Below are positions 31,553 through 41,685 of a DNA stretch of 64,000 nt, piece after piece (within the stretch, counting starts at the first letter, position 1; every line of letters starts with the position of its first letter). This DNA is from Aradus depressus (Eukaryota > Arthropoda > Insecta > Hemiptera > Aradidae), in the NCBI GenBank assembly GCA_963662175.1, contig OY759217.1, positions 14,138,562 to 14,202,561 on the forward strand. The letters are read 5' to 3'. The notes under the pieces were generated by a model. It had not been told where the DNA came from. It saw only the letters and a program-made list of their open reading frames with translations, and made no database searches. The translations under genes and the position numbers were made by a program.

Positions 31553-31617
31553 TAATTTCCGACTATGAAATACATCACAACTAGGAAATAAGAACAGATA
31601 AAAAAAAACAAAAAAAA

Positions 31618-32010
31618 AACGCTCGAGTCTCTTGATGACACGGCTGGCTAACACCACCGTCTCTTCAGGAATCCTCCTCAGGCAATCTCGCGGCCAACGA
31701 CGATTCAGTTCCACCAGCGTTTTGGGATGTGTGTGTATACTTGTCTAACTTCGTGTAAGAATGGTATGTTCATGATGTAATGTTGTTTGATACGTAGTAT
31801 GACCATTGTGTGATTGTTTGGAGGATTTTATTTTGAATGGCTTGAATTCTTTTGATGTTTGAGGACTTGCTGAACGCCATATGTCCAGATAGGTCTGATA
31901 ACTTGTAGATACTCAATTGATCCCTTGTCTAATAGTCTTTTGAGCTGTCCAAGTCATTTCATTGTCTATCGAAAGAATTTTTTAATTCCAAGTAGTTTGC
32001 ATATAATATG
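31618..32010 (-). pseudogene. Jockey-like LINE RT C-terminal relic
   Basis: Reverse-strand translation gives SNIKRIQAIQNKILQTIT, the conserved 'iQ..QNKiLR.i' region downstream of jockey-clade reverse transcriptases, followed in shifted frames by EVRQVYTHIPKR. The expected preceding motif (YK..iRPiWTYG) is visible as YKLSDLSGHMAF after drift. Several frameshifts and stops. Same family as the relics at 60280 and 44690. Confidence 0.75.
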
Positions 32011-32404
32011 TAAGAAAAAGTTATCGTTTCTGCGTTAAGGGTTCCAATCTGGTACACACAGACGCACCGACATTATCCCGATTCTCTCCGGCGATTTTTC
32101 GGGAAATAAAATTTTTGATGTTACTTATACTAAGGGTATAAAAAGGTTTCAGTCAATTTCTGGTGATCCAATAATTATGTCATTTTTGACAAATGAGATC
32201 TTTTTTCTATAAAAAAATTAAATTTAGTACTTGTTCATAAAGTTGACGTTGCATAGTAAATTCGATACTTTTATAAGACAGGTAAAACATTCGACACGAT
32301 AACTTGACAAACGAAATAACATTGTCTGTGGCAGATGTGGCATCCTACATTATTCACCGTACATAAGTGAAATGGAGCACATGACATTAATTGTAATGTT
32401 GTTG
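32011..32404. other. No recognised feature
   Basis: AT-rich; the 93-codon reverse frame 32271-32552 is mostly SINE-A read backwards. Confidence 0.5.
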
Positions 32405-32580
32405 TTGGTTTTTGTGACTCATGCCCGGGCTTTAACAACCAGATCATCTGACAACTATCAGAGCGCTCTTTCGTAGCTCTGGTGGACATGAGGCGACCCA
32501 GGTTTATTCGCTTAGGATAGGAGTGCCTAACATCGTACAGGTTCGGGACCATCGCTTAACGTCCCATCCGAAGGACGACG
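32405..32580 (-). mobile_element. SINE-A fragment without head
   Basis: TTTTTGTGACTCATGCCCGG, GCTCTGGTGGACATGAG and CGTCCCATCCGAAGGACGAC. The head is replaced directly by rptA sequence at 32585. Confidence 0.85.
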
Positions 32581-32584
32581 TATT

Positions 32585-32932
32585 CATACAAACTGTAGAG
32601 GAAGTTATGTAATCGGCCCGAAATTCGATGTTGCATTTTCATCAGAATTTCATATTTAGTGATCCCGATTTACAAAACAAATCATAATCATCTATATATG
32701 TCTGTTGACACGGTAACTCCTCATAGAATGAATGTATCGACACAATTTAGAATGAGGATTCAGAAGTTCCTATGTAAGACAACTACTGATTTTAGCCCAT
32801 GGTCGATTAGTTTAGGACGGAGAGCAAAAACGTAATTCGTTCTGTGAAAGCCGGCGATTCACCGATGATTATTTGTTTTTTTTCTCATTTAGGAATCAGG
32901 GGGTTGGAAAACAAGAAATTAATGTGAAAACT
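32585..32932 (+). mobile_element. Short rptA copy with a reversed end piece
   Basis: GAAGTTATGTAATCGGCCCG, ATGAATGTATCGACACAATT, GCCGGCGATTCACCGATGAT; from 32880 a reversed hairpin-end piece (GGAATCAGGGGGTTGGAAAA). Only two modules are present. Confidence 0.78.
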
Positions 32933-33072
32933 AGTGAGGGCTTTGGTCACATGGTCTGAAGTTCGAATCCTGTCCAAGAGAGGTTTTTATTTCATAGATA
33001 GAACTCCCTCCCATGGATGTTGTACCGCTCATAGCGGCATGCCTTAATATGCACAGTTCATAAGGGCAAAAA
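32933..33072 (+). mobile_element. SINE-B fragment
   Basis: AGGGCTTTGGTCACATGGTC, GAAGTTCGAATCCTGTCCAA (B box), AGATAGAACTCCCTCCCATG and an A-rich end. Confidence 0.8.
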
Positions 33073-33218
33073 ATAAAAACAATAATAAATCAATTTAATT
33101 GAAATTATTTATTTTATTATAAGTTCGTATCTCTGAAACGATAGTTCAAATAACTTTGAAATTCAATACTTTTTAATATGAAGATGGCTGATGTAGTGAG
33201 AAGTGATTATTTCACAGG

Positions 33219-33613
33219 TTGTCAAATAAAATATAGTATGACCTCTCACAAATTTTTATTAGAAGTAGCTAGCCGGCTTTCGAGGTTTCCCCCATTATCA
33301 GGCAGTCTGATAAAAAATTAAAAAATGTTTTGAATGAAAACTAAATAATTTTATAATAAAAATAAATAAATAAAACAATCTAAAACCTTAAGAATTTAAA
33401 ATATCATGGATGGGGTCAGACGAGTTATTCCTGTCCACCATCTGAGTCAAAACAATTATTTATTTATTTTTATTATAGAATTATTTAGTTTTCATTCAAA
33501 ACATTGTTTAAATTTTTATCAGACTGTCTGATGATGAGGGAAACCTCGAAAGCCGGCTAGCTACTTCTAATAAAAATCTCTGAGAGGTCATACTATATTT
33601 TATTTGACAATCA
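33219..33613. mobile_element. 395-bp foldback of Penelope-type terminal repeats
   Basis: Arms 33219-33373 and 33456-33613 are near-perfect inverted copies (TTGTCAAATAAAATATAGTA ... and its complement), with an 82-base loop. The right arm reads CTGATGA (33528-33534), a GAGG/CCTC stem with GAAA loop, CGAAAGCCGGC, then an outer pair ATTTTTAT/ATAAAAAT, the core layout of a hammerhead ribozyme. The left arm has the reverse complement with CATTATC in place of CATCATC. Related single copies are at 8490 and 11495. Confidence 0.85.
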
Positions 33614-34191
33614 ATACTTTTTGTATTATCACCAGGTATGTACAACTAATGCAGAGAAAATCATAAAAATCCAAGGGTGAAGGTTTGGAAATTGATTCAG
33701 TTGTCATGGAAATTGGTTACCGAACTTATTTTAGGTAAATCTGATCCAACGTAATATGAAATTTCACTCTGGAAATCTAAATTTCATAAATGCATATTTT
33801 TGTTGACGAATCGGAATCATCTCCGGTAGTTTTACGTACTTTTAAATAGCTTTGGAAACTATTTTTTGAAGTGTTTTTAAGCTCATTTCTAATTTAGACT
33901 CTCTAATGGAAATCTGCTTTAATTGAACATGAAACTCCTTTTTGCAAAATCCCATATTCATATCACTAATGTAATTTTAGCTTATCATTATAAAAAGTGG
34001 ACCATGATTTAAACTTTGGAATATAGTGGATGGACTGGTGACCACTGGGCTTCCTCCTCAACTTGTCTTGTTGTCCTACCTGCATCTGAAGATTTCACAT
34101 TTTCCATCGAGATATCATCATAGAGATCTTTAGAAGTTTAGGAGACTGTGACTCTAGGTCCTTCATGCAGAACTTTGTATCTTCAGATATG
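33614..34191. other. No recognised feature
   Basis: No coding frame; no repeat family recognised apart from short AT-rich runs. Confidence 0.4.
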
Positions 34192-34470
34192 TTATTATGA
34201 TTCATGCCCGGTCTTAATTACAAGGTCATATCTACTGTGGAAATCCTAAATTTTGCCTACCCTAAATTTTTATTCACCTAGGGCAGGGGTCTTTAACGAG
34301 TACCTGGCATCGTACAGGCTCGGGCCATCGCTTAACGTCCCATCCGAAGGACGGCGTGCTTAAGTTTATTTTACCTTCCAGATAAAATCCGTAAGCCTCG
34401 GCCGGGTTACGAACCCACGTTCTTGAGCTCAGAAGACAAGCACGCATACCATTGAGCTACCGGCGCCCTC
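34192..34470 (-). mobile_element. SINE-A with intact head
   Basis: TTATTATGATTCATGCCCGG to GAGCTACCGGCGCCCTC. The GCGCTCTTTCGTCAC hairpin is deleted. It ends against the T run of an rptA fragment, a likely insertion point. Confidence 0.9.
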
Positions 34471-34600
34471 TTTTTTTTTATATATTTTGAATCTAGAGTT
34501 CCGAAAACATGAAAACATGAATTTCCGTTGAAAACTCCGCATCGATTTTTTGTCCGATTACATAACTTCCTCTATACTTGGTACAGCTGAGGAAGTAAAA
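34471..34600 (-). mobile_element. rptA hairpin-end fragment
   Basis: GAATCTAGAGTTCCGAAAAC, TTCCGTTGAAAACTCCGCAT, ACTTCCTCTATACTTGG and ACAGCTGAGGAAGTAAA. ATGAAAAC is duplicated in tandem. Confidence 0.82.
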
Positions 34601-35429
34601 CACTAAAATATATTTAAAAAATCCGATTTGCGCGTTGTGTTTTTCTTTGGTCTGATTTGAAATGCCGTAGCTATCGTAAGAAGCCCTGAAGAACAAGGAC
34701 GGGCTGTGTGGGAAGAAGGTAATCTTCATTAGATCCCTGACTGGTTCAGGGACACCCCGATTAGGACCTGAAGAAAAACCTCTAACCCTCCTTTTCCAAA
34801 TTACACTTCTTCTTTTCTTCTACTTCCTCGTCTTCTTTATTTCTTCTTGATCTCTCTGGAGTGTCTCCTTATTGAAAACCGCCCTCAGCTTCCTCTCCTT
34901 CATAAGACCTCATATATACACTCCTTCTCATGGTGCCGCTATATTACACTCTGGAAGGAGGATTTTCGAAAAATCATCAACTCATTTTGTCTGTCATATC
35001 TCTTTTACTAACATTTGAGATTATCTCTTTTCATACTTCAGACTATTCGCTATACTTAATAAAGTCAGGAAATATATTCGGTTCCTTGGACAGGAATCGT
35101 ACGCATGTTTATAAAAATAATATTTAAAAAATATATATATATGATGAAACAGGACTTTCTTATACCAACCTCTTTTTCACAGATCACTCTCTCCCCCCTC
35201 TCCTCTCAAATTCATTCCATACTGGCATTACTGGGTATATGCTGGCATCGGCTATATTCTTTGTTTCCTGATATCCAATAATTCGAGTATGTAATACATT
35301 TTTTTTTTTTTTATTTAAAAAATTTTTACTATGCATATTTACAATCGGTACAGAGACAGACCACAAGTAAATTGGTTGACAATAGGTAATGGAACAATTT
35401 ATGTACAATGATAACTAAATACAAGAGAG
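34601..35429. other. No recognised gene
   Basis: Frames of 65-78 codons lack motifs. A CT-rich run lies at 34780-34860 and a (TA)n run near 35130. Confidence 0.4.
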
Positions 35430-35469
35430 AAAAAAATAAAATAGAATAAATAATAATTTAAAAAAAAAA

Positions 35470-35763
35470 AAGTAAATGAAAAATAACAACAAAAACAAAT
35501 AATAAAATAATAATAAAAATGTCTCCGTGAAGTCATGAGGAATATGTACAAAATAATAACTATAAATACAACGATAATAATAAAAAATAAAAAATAACAA
35601 CAAAAACAAATAATAAAATAATAATAAAAATGTCTCCGTGAAGTCATGAGGAATATGTACAAAATAATAACTATAAATACAACGATAATAATAAAAAATA
35701 AAAAATAAAATAATAATAAAAATGTCTCCGTGAAGTCATGAGGAATATGTACAAAATAATAAC
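35470..35763. repeat. About 111-bp AT-rich tandem repeat, 3 units
   Basis: GTCTCCGTGAAGTCATGAGG starts at 35521, 35632 and 35724, so steps are 111 and 92 because one unit lost an AACAACAAAAAC piece. Long reverse frames of 127 and 64 codons here are low-complexity translation (FYYYFII-type) and not genes. Confidence 0.92.
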
Positions 35764-35789
35764 TCATAGGTTTTATATTCAAGCAGCTT

Positions 35790-36535
35790 TTTTCTTACTC
35801 CCTATTTTTATTCATAAATTTCTTTTGTTACATTGTCAAACGTTTCGGGTTAATTCTTCCCATCTTCAGTGACTAGAAATGATAAATTAACAAGCATAAC
35901 AGAAAACGTGCATCAAAAATTAACAATTTAAAATTAACATTATAACAATCTTTGTTTTTTACAAAATATTAATGCTAAACCAACCTTGTGTATCATATTA
36001 TTTGCCCAAACTTGATAAAAGACCCTTTATTTTTTGGTAAAGGGTAATATTAAAAATTTTTTGTGACAGAACATCGCATTGGTAATGCCAAGCTCTAATC
36101 ACTAACCAATTTCAAAAAACTTGACAATTATTATTTTTTTTAAATATTTATTATATTTTATGTCTTGTAATTTGTAGTACCTATTAATAAAAATGTTGTA
36201 TATTTATATATTAGAATAAAATTAAATATTCATTTATCTTTTTATTTTATCCTAGTGTCATTCGATGTATGTTGTTATTTAATCGATTTTATCTTCAATT
36301 GTCTATAATTGTGTTTATTTAATGTTATTAATGATGTCTGCATAATAATTTCCTATTTTCCCTGCGTCTGTTTTATAATTAACAGTGTTATTAATGAATT
36401 TGTTGATATATACCATTTCTATGGATTTTCTGTTTATTGTATTGTTTGAAATATCTAAAATTTTGACGTTATTAAAATCGAAAAGGTGTCCATTTACTAA
36501 ACTATGGTTTGCTAGAGCTGTGGTATATATCAAAA
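35790..36535 (-). pseudogene. Penelope-like element 3' end with endonuclease remnant and hammerhead-like motif
   Basis: The reverse frame 36315-36533 (72 residues) starts in TALANHSLVNGHLFDFNNVK and has SNNTINRKSIEMVYINKF then NYKTDAGKIGNYYADII. This spacing (AL..H...gH.f.f, then R...E...I, then N..tD) is that of the C-terminal GIY-YIG endonuclease region of Penelope-like retroelements. An A/T-rich 3' region follows. At 35843-35869, on the reverse strand, lie CTGAAGA, a GGG/CCC stem and GAAACG, the core order of the hammerhead motif typical of Penelope terminal repeats. The upstream reverse transcriptase is absent. The ORF itself ends properly, so this is a 5'-truncated copy. Confidence 0.75.
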
Positions 36536-36774
36536 TAAAATAATAATATACCTAATAATAAGAATCCAAAAAAAAATATATATATATATAATTATAAAAA
36601 TAAAATTTAATAATATAATTATAAAAATAAAATATTAAATAAAAATTAATAAGTTATTATTTTACACATTTTCTTCATGACTCCACGAAGACCTATTATA
36701 TTTAAGAGTAGGGATTGCTCTGTAAAAGAGTGGTGGGTATAAGATCTCTTATGGCTATATCACATATATCTTTT

Positions 36775-37262
36775 ATTTTTACTTTCTTATACCTATAGTA
36801 TAAGGAAGTATTGAAATCGGGCGAAAATCCGAGGTCGAGGTTTCAACTGGTTTTCACGTTTCAAGGTCCCCTGATTATGTTTTGACCATTTTCATATCAT
36901 ATACTAATAAAAATATGAGTTTCAAAACTGCATCTCAACATGGTTTTCTGCATGTAACTCGAAAACCGGACGACATGTAAAAAATCATATTTAATATAAC
37001 GTATGTATTGCAGTATTCTCTACAACTATTACTTGAAAAGATTTTCGATTAGGTCATAAACATAAGTTGTATCTTGTAAAATGTGCACCGGGGGAAAGTG
37101 GTCTCATTTTTCGTTCGATTTAGGTCAAAATTCAATCAGACCCAAGTTAGAACATGTGACTCCTTCATTCCAAATTTCAAGTTCATATCTACAATCGTTT
37201 TTGTGGTAGAGAGCTCACAACTTTTCAATCACATACACACCATGTTTGTAAATTCAAAGCAC
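36775..37262 (+). mobile_element. Near-complete rptB copy
   Basis: Terminal palindrome TTACTTTCTTATACCTATAG with TATAAGGAAGTA, then TTGAAATCGGGCGAAAATCC, GTTTCAAGGTCCCCTGATTA, TTTTGACCATTTTC; interior GGTCATAAACATAAGTTGTA and TCTTGTAAAATGTGC; ends AGCTCACAACTTTTCAATCA. The right inverted end is truncated. Confidence 0.8.
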
Positions 37263-37460
37263 TCTAATGCCGAAACTTATTAATTTTCAGCGAAAAGGCC
37301 GAAGGGAAGAGGGATCAAAGAAGTGGTCGACTCAAATACTCTAATAACTGCCGATGTAATGAATGTATCGAAACAAAATTTTTTATGAAGATACAGAAGT
37401 CACTCAAATGTAAGTTTTAGCCCAAACGAAGAATTTATGAAAACGTAATTGTATAACTCT
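37263..37460 (+). mobile_element. rptA 3' half
   Basis: TATTAATTTTCAGCGAAAAG, TAATAACTGCCGATGTAATG, ATGTATCGAAACAAAATTTT and a final GAAAACGTAATTG. It is fused directly to the rptB copy. Confidence 0.72.
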
Positions 37461-37864
37461 ACCACAACATGGATATAAAATTGCGTAAAGACAACGTCTC
37501 TCATTTCTAAACATTCTTCGTGTTTCTGTTGACGCTCTACAAAATAAGATTTGTACGAAACTTTTGTCTATTTGAATATTTTCGTAAGTTGGTGGAAGTT
37601 TCGGCGAAACTCTAAGCTGGAGTGTTGGTTTATGCCCCCCCTCCGTATCTATAACTTTGCTAACTACTCACTTAGAAACAGTGGTCCCCCTCACACAGGA
37701 TCCTTGCTTGTTCTCTGAGCTACGTGAACTGACTTCTGACCGGACTCTCACATGTCACGTCTCTCGTTTTATCTTTCTACATACCTACCTCTCACTCCAC
37801 TCAGATATATACCAACCTATACTATGTATCAGTATCTCTGGCAACTATATAAACTGGATGGCAT
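37461..37864. other. No recognised feature
   Basis: Includes a moderately C-rich stretch near 37640-37760; no motif in its 72-codon frame. Confidence 0.4.
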
Positions 37865-38826
37865 TGTATACATAAAGTGACCCATACGTCCCGTTTTGAA
37901 CGGGACAGTCCCGTTTTTAGGTAGCTTGTCCCGTTGTCCCCCAAACACAGCTTTGCTACGCTGCCAACGGCCATACCACGTTGAACACACCGGTTCTTGT
38001 CCGATCACCGAAGCTCCGGTACGCTGAAATGTCCCGTTTTCAGAAAGAGAGCAACCCATAGTAACAATTTAAAAAAAAAAGGCGCGAGAAATAAAAAAAA
38101 TCCGACGGTAGCGCCTAGATGACGGCAATTGACCGAATTAACCGTGATTGAGAGTAAACATAATTTCATGTAATGTCAGTTTAAATTTTTTATACGTTAC
38201 ACCGCAAAAAGTGACAAAATGGAACACTGGGAATGTTTCAATGGAAAATCGTTAGGTGGAATTGTTCAAACACTTTCATACCAACAGGTGGAATTGTTCA
38301 AACACTTTCATACCAACAGGTGGAATTGTTCAAACACTTTCATACCAACAGGTGGAATTGTTCAAACACTTTCATACCAACAGGTGGAATTGTTCAAACA
38401 CTTTCATACCAACAATTGGAATCACACAAACTTTCCTATAATTATTGAATGTATTTTATGTTTGCCCGGCACTAAAGCACCCATAGAAAGGGCTTTTCTC
38501 TTATGAATAAGTTGTGAACTAGCGAAAAAACACAGTTGCAATTCGCAGTTCTTAAAGCAATGCCAATTACCTAAGTAAATTGTAAGAAATCATGCTAAGA
38601 ATTTCATTCTTATTTTAAATCAACACCAAATAAACTTAAACAAATTCGTTCTTCAGAAAAATATAAGACATAAATTCTTTATTTACATGTGTTCTTGCTT
38701 GTTCTTTTCATTAATAAATACAAACTATAAAGAAATATGCGTTTTTCTTGAATACACTACAATTACATGAAAATTAGTAGGTGTCCCGTTTTGAAGGAAA
38801 AAATAAATTATCACGTTATGTATACA
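37865..38826 (+). pseudogene. hAT-like element relic, 962 bp, with transposase C-terminus
   Basis: Ends are inverted 16-mers differing at one base: TGTATACATAAAGTGA at 37865 and TCACGTTATGTATACA at 38811-38826; CGTCCCGTTTTGAA near the left end and TGTCCCGTTTTGAAGG near the right add subterminal symmetry. At 38437-38570 the translation gives IECILCLPGTKAPIERAF, and after a one-base shift FSLMNKL, stop, TSEKTQLQFAVLKA. This is the hAT dimerisation motif (LPG..AP.ERaFS...k..KsqL). The conserved Trp after NKL is TGA. The bulk of the transposase is missing. No clear 8-bp target duplication was seen, and AT-rich TGTATACAT may itself lie partly outside the true end. Confidence 0.75.
38254..38413 (+). 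repeat. 32-bp tandem repeat, 5 units, inside hAT relic
   Basis: Five copies of a 32-bp unit starting AGGTGGAATTGTTCAAACAC. Because 32 is not a multiple of three, three long overlapping frames cross it, giving the same peptide text (VELFKHFHTN, GGIVQTLSYQQ) in rotation. The unit is not CRISPR-like: there are no spacers. Confidence 0.96.
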
Positions 38827-38900
38827 CCTAGGGATCTAAGCATTCAATATTCGAACTCTGGGAGTCATAAATGTTGCCTACCCAGGTTTATAAAGGAATT
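38827..38900 (-). mobile_element. SINE-A-related fragment
   Basis: CCTAGGGATCTAAGCATTCA and GGAGTCATAAATGTTGCCTA, CCCAGG match the SINE-A-like sequences at 13890 and 41690. Confidence 0.55.
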
Positions 38901-38929
38901 TAATTTTCTAATGCTCACCGACTATTTAC

Positions 38930-39405
38930 TTCAATGGTTCGGGCTAAATGTCAATTTTTGACTTACATAGAACTTCTGAATCCTCACACTAAATTTTGTG
39001 TCTATACATTCATTACATCGGCAGTTATTGGGATTTTTGAATTGATCCCTTATAGGTGTCTTTATATGGCTTTGAATTTAAATATACAATTTCGTGTCAA
39101 TACATTCATTACAATGGCAGTTATTAGACTTTTCATGTTAAGCCTCCTCTTTCTCATACCACCCTTCCCTTTGACCGATTTGGCTGAAAATCAATAGGGG
39201 TCGTCCTTAAAGGGTTCTAGATGAACATATAATACTTAGTGTCGATACATTCATTCTATCGAGAGTTATATTTTTCATGGACACACAGACAGACAGTTTT
39301 TGTTTTTTTCCCCCAATTAAGAGTTCGGAAAAAATGTAGTACTGTTGAAAATTTAGCATCAAATTCCTCACCTTATCTAACTTTCTGTATGTCTGGGGAA
39401 GTAAA
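38930..39405 (-). mobile_element. Near-complete rptA copy with three modules
   Basis: Modules at 38990 (TTTGTGTCTATACATTCATT), 39090 (TTTCGTGTCAATACATTCAT) and 39236 (AGTGTCGATACATTCATTCT), then CACACAGACAGACAG and the degraded hairpin end CTGTATGTCTGGGGAAGTAA. The best copy for seeing the three-module build with 52325-52925. Confidence 0.88.
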
Positions 39406-39439
39406 ATTAAAAATTTAACAAAAAAATTGTATGTATGAG

Positions 39440-39725
39440 GAAACCACAATTTTATCTACAAATTAAATAAAGTGGTCGCAATTTTCGTCTGATTTCGAGC
39501 AAGATCTAATCAGATCTAATTTAGTTCATGTGATCTTCCTTTCAAATTGCACAGTTCTTAGTTCGTAGCTACAATGGTTTCAGAGCTCTCACATATCCAC
39601 AGATAGACATCGAGAAAATGGTCAAAACGTGTTTTTAGGGGACCTTGAAACGGGAAGTACTAGGACGGTGTTTCGGCATATATCTCAAAAACCGGGCGAC
39701 CATACGAAAAAGGTACTCACTCCTC
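39440..39725 (+). mobile_element. rptB right half
   Basis: TTTTCGTCTGATTTCGAGCA, GTTCGTAGCTACAATGGTTT, CAGAGCTCTCACA, ACAGATAGACATCGAGAAAA, TGGTCAAAACGTG and GGGACCTTGAAACGGGAAGT. The last part is the inverted form of the rptB left end. Confidence 0.75.
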
Positions 39726-39739
39726 TTAATATAACAAAA

Positions 39740-40006
39740 GGGTGCCGATAGCTCAGAGGCAGCTCAAGATCGCGGGTTCGAAACCCGACTGAGCCCCTTA
39801 GATTTTTATTTAGGAAGTAAAAAAACCTTGAGCTCGCCGTCTTTCGGATGGATGTTAAGCTGTAGTCTCGAGCCTGTGCGAACTCGTTTTTCGAACTCGT
39901 TTAAGTCCCCTAACCTCGGTGAACAAACCAGAGTCGGGCTCATGTCCACCAGAGCGACGAAAGAGCGCTCTGGTAGTAGACGATGTTAAAGTCGGGCATG
40001 AGTCAG
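39740..40006 (+). mobile_element. SINE-A subfamily copy with short head
   Basis: GGGTGCCGATAGCTCAGAGG (A box), GGGTTCGAAACCCGACTGAG (B box), then a shorter hairpin TTTTTATTTAGGAAGTAAAA and the usual 3' part. Part of the anticodon-arm region of the head is deleted. Confidence 0.85.
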
Positions 40007-40600
40007 TTTTTTTTTTCTTTTTCTAGTAACTCACTGTGAATTTGTGTATAAGGAATAAAAATAAATAAAATTGTTTTTATTTTTTTCATTCAGATATAAA
40101 AAAGATCTGACACATGCACAGAGACATAGGCAACAAGGTAAGTTCATAAATGTACTTTTCCCTCTAAAAGTAAACTGACTGTTCCAGTTGTTGAGGAGTT
40201 GGGTAACTTTTAACTAGAGGGCGGAGTGCATCATCTTTATGCAGAGCACGTTTAGTGGGTTGGTTGTTGAAGGCTAGCTGCTTGAATTTATTCAAATAGT
40301 GCTAAGTGTGAGTGGAAGAAACTCTTTGAATTAATCATCCGAGACCGAATACAAGAACCTGGTAGTGTGTAGGTTAACCAACCGAGGACCTACATTGGCT
40401 GCTCCTTGGGGGCTCTTTAAATTGGTAATACTAGGACCTGCATATCGTTCGTAGGCAGATAGACTCCACTCTAACGCCAAAAAATTGTTTTTCTCTTTCA
40501 AATCTCCGATAGAGAAATGAATAAGTTGTCAATGAATTTTCCCGACTCCAAAATTCTTCGCGTTCCCTCGCCATTTTTTATTTATTGTTTGTATGATTGG
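40007..40600. other. No recognised gene
   Basis: T-rich start; 40140-40590 is unique sequence of balanced composition with no open frame longer than about 60 codons and no motif. Confidence 0.4.
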
Positions 40601-40629
40601 GTACCCCCTCCCACTTGTTGACCAGGTGA

Positions 40630-41215
40630 GGATTAATCGTTGCCTCCCCCTGAGGTAGTCTCAGTTGTGTTCCCGTTGCCCCCAAGGCCCCATTAGTAGT
40701 CGTATAGTTGCCTCCCCCTGAGGTAGTCCTAGTAGTGTCCCCGTTGCCTACAAGGCCCCATTAGTAGTCGTATAGTTGCCTCCCCCTGAGGTAGTCTCAG
40801 TTGTGTTCCCGTTGCCTCCAAGGCCCCATTAGTAGTCGTATAGTTGCCTCCCCCTGAGGTAGTCCTAGTAGTGTCCCCGTTGCCTACAAGGCCCCATTAG
40901 TAGTCGTATAGTTGCCTCCCACTGAGGTAGTCCTAGTAGTGTCCCCGTTGCCTACAAGGCCCCATTAGTAGGTGTATAGTTTCCTCCCACTGAGGTAGTT
41001 TTAGTAGTGTCCCCGTTGCCTACAAGGCCCCATTAGTAGTCGTATAGTTGCCTCCCACTGAGGTAGTCCTAGTAGTGTCCCCGTTGCACCCAAGGCCCCA
41101 GTCTCCTTATCGTTGCCTCCCCCTGAGGCCCCAGTAGTTCTCTAGTAGTATTCAAGTTGCCTCCCCCTGAGGCAGTTCAGTTCTAGCGTCCCCGTTGCCT
41201 CCAAGGCCCCAGTAC
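40630..41215. repeat. 68-bp GC-rich tandem array, about 8-9 units
   Basis: GTTGCCTCC(C)(C/A)CTGAGG starts at 40639, 40707, 40775, 40843, 40911, 40979 and 41047, exactly 68 apart; the last units are shortened. Each unit has GTGTCCCCGTTGCC and AAGGCCCCATTAGTAG. Two variants (CTCAGTTGTGTTCC and CCTAGTAGTGTCC) alternate at the left. Confidence 0.96.
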
Positions 41216-41261
41216 CCTCTTTAATTAGAATTTTGTAGCTTTTTACTAAATGGAGTTTTTT

Positions 41262-41375
41262 TTTTTTTTGCCTGATGACGAGTAATACTTTGAAAGCCAG
41301 TTACACTGAAATAAATTAATAACATATGTGCGCAGTCAGACTATATTTTTATTTTGAAACCTCTGAAATAAATGT
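41262..41375 (+). mobile_element. Penelope-type terminal repeat fragment
   Basis: CTGATGA at 41272-41278, weak AGT/ACT stem, GAAAGCCAGTTA, then AATAAATTAATAACATATGT and GCAGTCAGACTATATTTTTA. Preceded by a T run. Same family as 8490 and 33456. Confidence 0.5.
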
Positions 41376-41685
41376 ATCGTTTCCGATAATTAGAAATTAA
41401 TTTTCAACCGTCTTAATTTTTTTTTTATAGTTTGCTGCCACTCTAATGTAACAGGATGGAATGTGCAACCACGAGTTGCTTTGAAGTTTGCTTTTAGTAG
41501 CTAGTATTTTATTGAAAGGTCCGCGAGTTTTGTTCATAGCCAAAAGATCAAACGCCACAGCTCAGGATTTAGACATTCCTTTATGAATAAAAGAATTTCT
41601 TGGAATGAAAGACCCGACAAGAAAAGTTTTAAAAGTTTTTCCTTTTTCTACCTTAGCTCTAGATAGTGGAATTTATATATATAAA
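41376..41685. other. No recognised feature
   Basis: No coding or repeat signal recognised. Confidence 0.4.

Noticed and set aside
35399..35782. 127-codon reverse frame rich in F, Y and I
   Set aside because: Translation of the AT-rich 111-bp tandem repeat; no domain and extreme composition.
38254..38413. Possible CRISPR-like array of 32-bp repeats
   Set aside because: Units are directly joined with no spacers, in a eukaryotic hAT relic; it is a plain tandem repeat.
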